A DNA stretch of 31,355 bases from Candidatus Sulfotelmatobacter sp. (lineage in GTDB: Bacteria; Acidobacteriota; Terriglobia; Terriglobales; Acidobacteriaceae). The notes below the pieces were generated by a model. That model saw only the letters and a program-made list of their open reading frames with translations. It made no database searches and was not told where the DNA came from. Shown one piece after another: positions 8,194 to 14,891 of this stretch (within the stretch, counting starts at the first letter, position 1; every line of letters starts with the position of its first letter). The DNA lies in NCBI GenBank assembly GCA_030040725.1, contig JASHTD010000526.1, forward strand, positions 1-31,355, written 5' to 3'. The translations under genes and the position numbers were made by a program.

Positions 8194-11100
8194 TCAGTTC
8201 TTGCTGGAGAAGCGTGAGGCCTCGGAGTACATGGACTTCAACTCTGAGCGATCAAGCAGCTTCTCAGCGCCGGGATCCTTGCGCATATCGTCCAATAAGG
8301 TAAGTGCCTGGCGGTAATGATCCGCGGAGTCGGCAGTCGTCCCACCGAGGCGGAGCGAAGTGCCGAGTAAATATTGAATGCGCGCGGTCTGAAAACGCGC
8401 TCCCATCTTTTCGCTCTTGTCGAGATCCGTGAGAAGCTCCTGCTGAGCCTGGGCGTAGGCCTTGCGCGAGATCGAAGCTTCAGCCGCATCGACTGAACTT
8501 TCCAACGAGAAATATTTCAGATTCCGGGAATCGGCCTGCTTTGTCACTGCGCGGAATTCGCGAATTGCCGCATCCGGATTGCGGCTATTGCCCGATACTT
8601 CGGCAGCGCGCAGGCGGCAGGCCAGAATTTCATCGGGATCTTTGCCGTGCGAAGCGGCCTGCAACGCCTGCCGGTAGAGCCCGCCGGCGGAAATCTCGTC
8701 TCCACTGAAGCGCTTGATATCCCCTTCGGTGGTGAGCAGCTCGGCATTCATACTCTGGTTTTTCAGGTCGCGAGCGAGGGTCTGCGCTTCGCGCAGCAAC
8801 GGTTGGGACTCGGAGCCGCGCCCACATTGCGCTAGAGCATCGGCAAGATCGTTGAGAACTTCGACCATTTCCGCACTGCGGTCGCCCGCCCCACGGTAGC
8901 CGTTGACTGCATCCTGCATGGAGTTGATCGCGGCCCCGAAGCGGCCCTGGTATTGAAAGATCAATCCGATGTCGTGCGATTCATCGGCGGCCCCGCGGGT
9001 ATTGCCCGCCTTGCGCCACAGTTCGAGAGCGCGCATCGCAGTGGTCAATGCTTGATCGAACTGCCCCGTGGCTATATAGACTTGACCCAACTCCGACAAT
9101 GTTTCGGCGACCCCCGCGGGGGCATTGAGTTTTTCGCGCAGCTGCAGCGCTTGCTGCAGATAAATAAGGGCATTGTCGCTGTCGCCCTTCCCCATGTAAA
9201 CACCGCCGATGTTATTGAGGCACAGCGCCTGATAATTCTCGTCACCGGTGTCGCGCTGGATCTGCAGCGCTTCCTTGTAATTTTCCAGCGCCTTGTCGTA
9301 ATCGCCCTTCGATTCGTAGACCACGCCCATGTCGATGAGCGTGTCACCTACTTCTTTCTTCATCCCGATTCCGCGTTGCAATTCGAGAGCCTGATTGTAA
9401 TCGGAAAGAGCGGCGTCCACCTTGCCTTGCGTATTTTGAACCACGGCGATTTCGACCAGGTTGCTGGCCAGCGCGCGCTTGAGTCCGAGTCGCTGATTGA
9501 TCGCCATCGCGTCCTGGTAGTTGCGCATCGCGTCATCGAGTTTGTTCATCATCCGGTAGGCGATGCCCATCGATTGCAGGATCAGCGCCTTCAGTTCCTG
9601 AGCGTCGACCTCGACGGACAAAGACAGGCCTTTGTTCAGAGGTTCGAGGGCGGCCTGCGCGTTTCCGCTGACGATCTCGACCACTCCCATTTGCCAAAGC
9701 GCTTTGATGTTCTTTGGGTCGGACTGCAGCAGCTGGGATAACTGGGCGCGAGCCAGATCGTAGCTGCCGGTTTCGGTGTAGAGGCTGCCGAGAGCCGACT
9801 CTATATCGGAATTGCCGGGCATGCTCTTGGCCAGCGTTTCGTAAGCTTCAATTGCTTTCTTGTTGTCCTTCATGACTCGCGCATGCGTCGCCTGAATCAG
9901 ATATTTTTCCGCTGCAGGCAGTTGCTGGCTGAGGTCGACCGATTTTCGCGACGCCTGCTCGGCATCGGCGTCATAGCCGAGTGCGGAATCGGCTTCGGCC
10001 AGTCGCGAATACGCCAAGGCAAAACCTGCGTCCTCTTTCGTGGCAGACTGGAGGGCGTTCACCGCCTCCAAATCTTTTCCGTCGTTCAGAAACTGGATTC
10101 CCTGGTTGTAATCGCGCAGCGCTGCCGCGGAGTGAGAACTGGGCTGGAACGAACTGGCTTTCAGCTCCTTAATCACGTCCGATGAAAAAGCCAGATTATT
10201 GCGGATTGATGCCGCCAGCCGGTCGACCGCTCCCGGAATATCTTTTTCATCGACGGCATCGATTTTGATGGGGACAGTGCGGTCATGTTTGAGATCCTGC
10301 AGCGTGGCATCGATGCGAATCTGACCGCCGAATTTGGCGTACTGCCCCCAGACCAGCGTGTCCGCGCTGCTGAATTCGGCAAGACGACGAAGCGTCGTCG
10401 GCTCCATCGTAGAGTTCGGCGCGATACGGAGATCGCTAAGCACCTGGTGCACGCGGTCCTGCGGGACCGTGCGCAGACGCGCGGATTGCCCGACGTCCGT
10501 GCTCAACATGTCGGCCAGGCTGGGACCAAGCCAATCTTCACTGGGATCGCCGGAAGCATTGCGGAACGGCAAAATCGCCAGCGAAACCGTCGGCGCGGAT
10601 GCGGTCTTCTTCGCTGACGGCGAGAACAGCGGTCCACGAAAAATGTAGCCGAGAAACGCGAGCAAAAGAACCGCCGCGATGCCGCTCAGCAACGGCCAGT
10701 GGATAGTCCGGCCCCAGGGTTCGACCGCCGGCTGGAATCCCAGGTTTGCCGCCGCTCCATTCTCCTGCCAGGCCTCGAGATCGCGCAGCAACGCGGCCGC
10801 CGTCTGATATCGCAAGTTGGGATCTCGCTCCAGGCACTTGCCAACGATATTGCTAAGCGCGCGCGGAATGGTCCCGTCGTAATCGGAGACCGGAATCGCC
10901 CGCTCCGAGTTCCGCTTGATTAAGCTGGCAACCGCGCTCTCCGCATGAAACGGAGTCACGCCAGTCAGCATTTCATAGAGAATCAAGCCGATCGTGAACA
11001 GATCGGAACGCTGGTCCAAATCCTTGGCCAGGGCTTGTTCGGGAGACATGTACTCCATGGTCCCGACCAGCGCACCGCTCTGCGTCATGCCATCGCCACC

Positions 11101-11844
11101 CACGGTGCGCGCCAAACCGAAATCCATGACCAGGACCCGGCCGCTGGCGTCACACATAATATTTTGCGGCTTCAAGTCGCGATGGATGACGCCAACGTTA
11201 TGGGCGGCTTCGAGCGCGCGGCACGCCTGCTTAATAATCTCGACAGCTTCCTCGGGCGGAATTTTTTTCTTCTTCTGGATGAGCGCGCGTAAATCTTCGC
11301 CCTCCACAAACTCCATGGTGATGAACTTCATGCCGTCGGCATCGCCCAGATCGAAAATGCGAATGACGTTGACGTGCGTGACTTGCCGCGCCAGCAAGAG
11401 TTCCTGCTTGAACCGCGCTAGGATCGATGGGTTCGAACCCAGTTCCGGCCGGATCACCTTCAGAGCCACCGGCCGGTTTAGTTCGTGGTCCATCGCCTTG
11501 TAGACCGCGCCCATTCCGCCTTCACCCAGAAGCTGCAAAATCTCGTAACGGCCGCCTAACACATCTCCCCGCTCCAGCAGAGATACGCTAACGACACGCC
11601 CCGGACGACGAACAGCTGTGCCTGCCGGAGCTGGCGGCGGGGAGACATCGAGCTGCGTAGCCTGCAGGTCGGGGAAAGTGGCGGCAGAATCGAAGTCGGG
11701 CTTCGGGAACTCGATGAGGGTCGCGTCGGGATCGATCGGTGCATGGGAGCCGGAGCTCTCGCCTTTGGCGGGAACGCTCACCCCTGCCTGATTGGCCGAG
11801 TTCGGTCGATCCTGGGGATCGAACCGCGAGTTCCGGTTGTGCAT
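8194..11844 (-). CDS. Transmembrane Ser/Thr protein kinase with TPR repeats
   Basis: A 1216-residue PknB-type (Hanks) kinase. A low-complexity N terminus (1-90) precedes the kinase domain (about 100-360): glycine loop GEGGMG (107-112), catalytic Lys K129 in ALKVI, HRDLKPQN with D223, DFG (241-243), and the APE-equivalent SPEQ (267-270). A membrane segment (about 383-402) follows. Next is a FlgO/TolB-like segment starting LAILPFRNASGD (about 422-433), then many tetratricopeptide repeats (about 570-1200). The kinase would be cytoplasmic and the TPR half extracytoplasmic, an arrangement common in Acidobacteriota. All catalytic residues are intact. It is monocistronic, divergent from the carboxyltransferase gene. 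Substrates unknown. Confidence 0.93.
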   Translation of the reverse strand: MHNRNSRFDPQDRPNSANQAGVSVPAKGESSGSHAPIDPDATLIEFPKPDFDSAATFPDLQATQLDVSPPPAPAGTAVRRPGRVVSVSLLERGDVLGGRYEILQLLGEGGMGAVYKAMDHELNRPVALKVIRPELGSNPSILARFKQELLLARQVTHVNVIRIFDLGDADGMKFITMEFVEGEDLRALIQKKKKIPPEEAVEIIKQACRALEAAHNVGVIHRDLKPQNIMCDASGRVLVMDFGLARTVGGDGMTQSGALVGTMEYMSPEQALAKDLDQRSDLFTIGLILYEMLTGVTPFHAESAVASLIKRNSERAIPVSDYDGTIPRALSNIVGKCLERDPNLRYQTAAALLRDLEAWQENGAAANLGFQPAVEPWGRTIHWPLLSGIAAVLLLAFLGYIFRGPLFSPSAKKTASAPTVSLAILPFRNASGDPSEDWLGPSLADMLSTDVGQSARLRTVPQDRVHQVLSDLRIAPNSTMEPTTLRRLAEFSSADTLVWGQYAKFGGQIRIDATLQDLKHDRTVPIKIDAVDEKDIPGAVDRLAASIRNNLAFSSDVIKELKASSFQPSSHSAAALRDYNQGIQFLNDGKDLEAVNALQSATKEDAGFALAYSRLAEADSALGYDADAEQASRKSVDLSQQLPAAEKYLIQATHARVMKDNKKAIEAYETLAKSMPGNSDIESALGSLYTETGSYDLARAQLSQLLQSDPKNIKALWQMGVVEIVSGNAQAALEPLNKGLSLSVEVDAQELKALILQSMGIAYRMMNKLDDAMRNYQDAMAINQRLGLKRALASNLVEIAVVQNTQGKVDAALSDYNQALELQRGIGMKKEVGDTLIDMGVVYESKGDYDKALENYKEALQIQRDTGDENYQALCLNNIGGVYMGKGDSDNALIYLQQALQLREKLNAPAGVAETLSELGQVYIATGQFDQALTTAMRALELWRKAGNTRGAADESHDIGLIFQYQGRFGAAINSMQDAVNGYRGAGDRSAEMVEVLNDLADALAQCGRGSESQPLLREAQTLARDLKNQSMNAELLTTEGDIKRFSGDEISAGGLYRQALQAASHGKDPDEILACRLRAAEVSGNSRNPDAAIREFRAVTKQADSRNLKYFSLESSVDAAEASISRKAYAQAQQELLTDLDKSEKMGARFQTARIQYLLGTSLRLGGTTADSADHYRQALTLLDDMRKDPGAEKLLDRSELKSMYSEASRFSSKN

Positions 11845-12178
11845 GGTTCGCCCCGGCTGGGACCAGAACGAAAGCCCCTAAATACGCCGCACGTAACTGG
11901 CAGAAAGTATATACCGGTATTGGCCGCTGGAAGCGGGAAATTGGCCTTTTGAAGCGACCCGTCATCGGGAAAGCAACCCGCTCCGAATAAGCTAGCAAAT
12001 CGGGAAACTGTGTCTGCCTGCCGGGCAAGTCCTTTGCTTCCATCACCCAAAGGGGTGATGTCGATCACGGTGCGGAAATCGTAGCTGGATCACAATATTT
12101 CTGTGCCGTTCAAGCCTGCGTAACGAGTGGCTCTCCCGGCGCGCGTCAAGAACCGCACTCAGAATTCCCAGGAATCCC
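11845..12178. other. Divergent intergenic region, kinase / carboxyltransferase
   Basis: A 334-base gap with no gene that I can support. It contains a 10-bp perfect palindrome ATACCGGTAT (11911-11920), nearer the kinase side, and a strong 8-bp hairpin (12041-12060), nearer the carboxyltransferase. Both divergent promoters must lie here, but no clear -35/-10 pair was found. Confidence 0.5.
12041..12060. promoter_or_regulatory. Perfect hairpin / operator candidate
   Basis: CATCACCC-AAAG-GGGTGATG is a perfect 8-bp inverted repeat with a 4-base loop, about 118 bases before the carboxyltransferase ATG. There is no T-run after it in either direction, so it is more likely an operator or UTR hairpin than a terminator. 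Confidence 0.45.
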
Positions 12179-13777
12179 ATGCCGGTATTGAACTCAGCCA
12201 CGATTCCAGATTTGCAATTGGTGCGCAAACCAGCGAGCAATCAGGACAAGATTGCCGAACTGCGCGCCAAAAAAACTGAGATCGAACAGGGCGGCGGTCC
12301 CCTGCGCCTGCAAAAGCAGCATGCTTCCGGCAAACTTACGGCGCGGGAGCGGCTCGATCTTCTGGTGGATCCTCAAAGCTTTCAGGAAGTGGGACTGTTT
12401 GCCAAGCACCGCGCCACTTACTTCGGCATGTCAGGGAAAGAACTGGCGGCTGACGGTGTAATCACAGGCTGCGCCACCATCGACGGCCGCACGGTGCATG
12501 TGGCGAGCCAGGATTTTACCGTTGCCGGAGGCGCCGCCGGCGAAGCGCACTGCTGCAAAATCGCAGAGATGATGCAGCTTTCTCTGAAAACCGGAACGCC
12601 ATTCGTTTTCATTAACGATTCCGGTGGAGCGCGCGTGCAGGAAGGAATTGACAGCCTCGCCGGCTACGCGCGCGTTTTCTATAACAACGTGATGCTCTCG
12701 GGAACGGTTCCTCAGATTTCCGTCATCTGCGGGCCCTGTGCGGGCGGAGCAGCCTACAGTCCGGCGCTCACCGATTTCATCATTCAAACCAAGCGGGCAC
12801 AGTTGTTCATCACTGGCCCGCAGGTGATCCGGCAGGTTACGGGCGAAGTTGTCACACCTGAAGTCTTGGGTGGACCCGCTACGCAAATGAATCGCTCGGG
12901 AGTGGTTCATCTGATTGCGGAAGACGATGCGGGAGCGCTAGCTCTCTGCCGTCGAGTCCTCAGCTTCCTGCCTTCCAACAATCTGGAAGACCCACCTCAC
13001 CTTCCCTACGACTTGCCAACCGAAGACGATGCAGAGTTATGCGATGCGGTTCCGGCAGATCCGAAAGTTCCCTACGATGTAAGAAAAATCATTACGCGAC
13101 TGCTCGACCACCGCGATTTTTTTGAGATTCAGCCCGGCTACGCGGCCAATGTGGTGATCGGCTTCGGCCGCATTGAAGGCCGCACCGTGGGCGTAGTTGC
13201 GAGCCAACCATCGGTCTTGGCCGGAGTGCTCGACATCAACTCGTCGGACAAGGTCGCCTGGTTTGTGCGCTTTTGCAACGCGTTCAACATTCCCCTACTC
13301 ACGTTTGTCGATACGCCGGGCTTTTTGCCAGGAGTCGATCAGGAGTTTGGCGGCATCATTCGCCACGGCGCGAAAATCCTTTTTGCCTATTCCGCGGCCA
13401 CGGTACCGAAAATAACCGTGGTGCTCAGGAAGGCATATGGTGGCGCATACATTGCGATGTGCTGCAAGAATCTGGGCGCGGACCGCGTGATCGCCTGGCC
13501 GACGGCTGAGATCGCCGTAATGGGCGCGGAGAGCGCGGTTGAAATCGTTTTTCGCCACGAAATTGACGCCGCCGAGGACAAAGCGAGCCGGCGGGCGGAG
13601 CTGATCGAGAATTATCGCAACACGTTCGCGAATCCTTATGTGGCGGCGAGCCGGCAGTTGGTGGATGACATTATCGAGCCGGCGCAAACCAGATCGTATC
13701 TCGCCAGGGCATTAGATTTTCTGCACACCAAGCGAGAGTTCCGCCCGCCCAAGAAGCATGGCTTGATCCCACTCTGA
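12179..13777 (+). CDS. Acyl-CoA carboxylase / decarboxylase carboxyltransferase subunit
   Basis: A 532-residue biotin-dependent carboxyltransferase (CT) of the PccB/MmdA family, moving CO2 between carboxybiotin and an acyl-CoA (acetyl-, propionyl- or methylmalonyl-CoA). The N-half crotonase fold shows NDSGGARVQEG and GPCAGGAAYSPALTDF; the C-half shows FVDTPGFLPGVDQEFGGIIRHGAK and LGADRVIAWPTAEIAVMG (quoted in parts), ending KKHGLIPL. FLPSNN and the KKHGxIPL ending resemble methylmalonyl-CoA decarboxylase alpha (MmdA). The SD AGGAA lies 7 bases before the ATG. It forms an operon with the OadG-like and biotin-carrier genes. Neither a biotin carboxylase nor a decarboxylase beta subunit is nearby, so direction and substrate remain open. 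Confidence 0.9.
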   Translation: MPVLNSATIPDLQLVRKPASNQDKIAELRAKKTEIEQGGGPLRLQKQHASGKLTARERLDLLVDPQSFQEVGLFAKHRATYFGMSGKELAADGVITGCATIDGRTVHVASQDFTVAGGAAGEAHCCKIAEMMQLSLKTGTPFVFINDSGGARVQEGIDSLAGYARVFYNNVMLSGTVPQISVICGPCAGGAAYSPALTDFIIQTKRAQLFITGPQVIRQVTGEVVTPEVLGGPATQMNRSGVVHLIAEDDAGALALCRRVLSFLPSNNLEDPPHLPYDLPTEDDAELCDAVPADPKVPYDVRKIITRLLDHRDFFEIQPGYAANVVIGFGRIEGRTVGVVASQPSVLAGVLDINSSDKVAWFVRFCNAFNIPLLTFVDTPGFLPGVDQEFGGIIRHGAKILFAYSAATVPKITVVLRKAYGGAYIAMCCKNLGADRVIAWPTAEIAVMGAESAVEIVFRHEIDAAEDKASRRAELIENYRNTFANPYVAASRQLVDDIIEPAQTRSYLARALDFLHTKREFRPPKKHGLIPL

Positions 13778-13796
13778 GCTGAAAAGGAGACGCCAA

Positions 13797-14231
13797 ATGC
13801 TTACCTACGTGATCGCCGGGTGCACTGTAGTGCTGGGATGCTGGTGTATTGTCGCGCGCATGACACGGCACTTGCGCACGGAGCTTCACACCGAAATCAA
13901 TCGCTTGTCGAGCACCTTACGAGCGCTCGAAGAAAAACCGCGTCAGCAGACCGCTGGCGATGGTGATCCAGCTAATATCGCGAGCATTCGGATCGTTGCG
14001 GAGAAATCGGCTCGAGGGCAGCGCACTTTGCCCGGCATTCGTCAGGATGCCGCGCAGATTTCCGCCGAGACTCAGGATGCGATTCGGGCGACGCTTTCTG
14101 CCTTTCTTGGCCGGAAGATTCAGATCCGGTCTGTAAAACCGTTGGAAAGCCACGACGCCGCAATGACCTGGATTACTCAGGGCCGGATTGCTATCCAGGC
14201 TTCCCACAACCAGTTTGTGTCACATGAATGA
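13797..14231 (+). CDS. OadG-like small membrane subunit
   Basis: A 144-residue protein. An N-terminal membrane segment (about 3-21) and a charged coiled stretch are followed by a C-terminal domain with ISAETQDAIRATLSAFLG (about 88-105) and the tail GRIAIQASHN. This matches the pattern of OadG/MmdD-type small subunits of biotin-dependent decarboxylases, whose ends often read WxxQGRxxIQASHN. In those complexes the subunit scaffolds the carboxyltransferase, biotin carrier and membrane parts. AAGGAG lies 8 bases upstream of the ATG. It sits 19 bases after the carboxyltransferase gene and overlaps the carrier gene by 8 bases, so translational coupling is likely. Confidence 0.6.
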   Translation: MLTYVIAGCTVVLGCWCIVARMTRHLRTELHTEINRLSSTLRALEEKPRQQTAGDGDPANIASIRIVAEKSARGQRTLPGIRQDAAQISAETQDAIRATLSAFLGRKIQIRSVKPLESHDAAMTWITQGRIAIQASHNQFVSHE

Positions 14232-14655
14232 AACGCGCGCGCTTCGGCAAGAGAAAATGCGGATCGGGAGCGCTGCTGTGAAAGTGCATATCGAACTCGG
14301 CGGCAAAGTCTACGAGGTCGAATACGACGCTGCCGACGACGCGCATTCTTCGTCAGCTCGGGGGGACGCGATTAACCGCGCGCAATCGATTGTATTGCCC
14401 ACGCCGCCGGATCAGAGCGCGGACGCGAATGGGGTTGACGAATCCAAAGTATTTCGCAATCCCGTAGCCGGCATCGTGACACGAATCAATGTCGAGCCCG
14501 GAAAAGTTGTTCGGGATGGAGAAATCCTGATGGTAGTTGAAGCCATGAAGATGGAAAACAGTCTGGCCGCGACCGGGTCTGCCAAAGTGGCTTCAGTCCA
14601 GGTCAAAGTCGGCCAGACCGTGAAAGTGGGGCAGATCACGATTGAGTTTGAGTAA
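14224..14655 (+). CDS. Biotin carboxyl carrier protein
   Basis: A 143-residue biotinyl-domain protein. The C-terminal domain (about 78-143) carries the biotinylation motif VEAMKMEN, with acceptor Lys K109, in a context (NPVAGIV...PGKVVRDGE) typical of carriers in acyl-CoA carboxylases and decarboxylases. The N-terminal part (about 15-70) has a short beta segment and an Ala/Asp/Ser-rich linker, as in MmdC/AccB-like carriers. The ATG at 14224 overlaps the end of the preceding gene; an alternative ATG at 14257 has AAGAGA upstream. It would ferry the carboxyl group to the carboxyltransferase encoded two genes earlier. Confidence 0.88.
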   Translation: MNETRALRQEKMRIGSAAVKVHIELGGKVYEVEYDAADDAHSSSARGDAINRAQSIVLPTPPDQSADANGVDESKVFRNPVAGIVTRINVEPGKVVRDGEILMVVEAMKMENSLAATGSAKVASVQVKVGQTVKVGQITIEFE

Positions 14656-14891
14656 AAAACTGGGCCTTGCATGGTCGGTGATTTTTGTCACATCGGCCTG
14701 GTACGAATGGTCACTGCAGGTGGCTTGCAATGTTCATAGCCTGTGATGTGAAGCAAGGAGTTCGGCTAGCCGCTACTAAGCGGAGGGAGCCCTGCTTCTG
14801 GCCTTGTTCAAGATCGATTCGATGACCGTATATTGCGTCAAGAGTTCCAGGCAACCACGGAGCCGGAAAAGCCACAGGAAGAAGAAGTCCG

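Noticed and set aside
8953..9741. Long 262-residue frame antisense to the kinase gene
   Set aside because: It mirrors the TPR-coding strand with shadow-like composition; the kinase-TPR reading on the opposite strand is unambiguous.
11911..11920. Palindrome ATACCGGTAT as an operator
   Set aside because: Ten bases is too short to claim without conservation data; it is mentioned only in the intergenic entry.
14656..14891. CTGCAG and TTGCAA near 14716-14731 as a third PhaR site
   Set aside because: The spacing and flanks do not match the phaP palindrome well; only the short TGCA cores agree.
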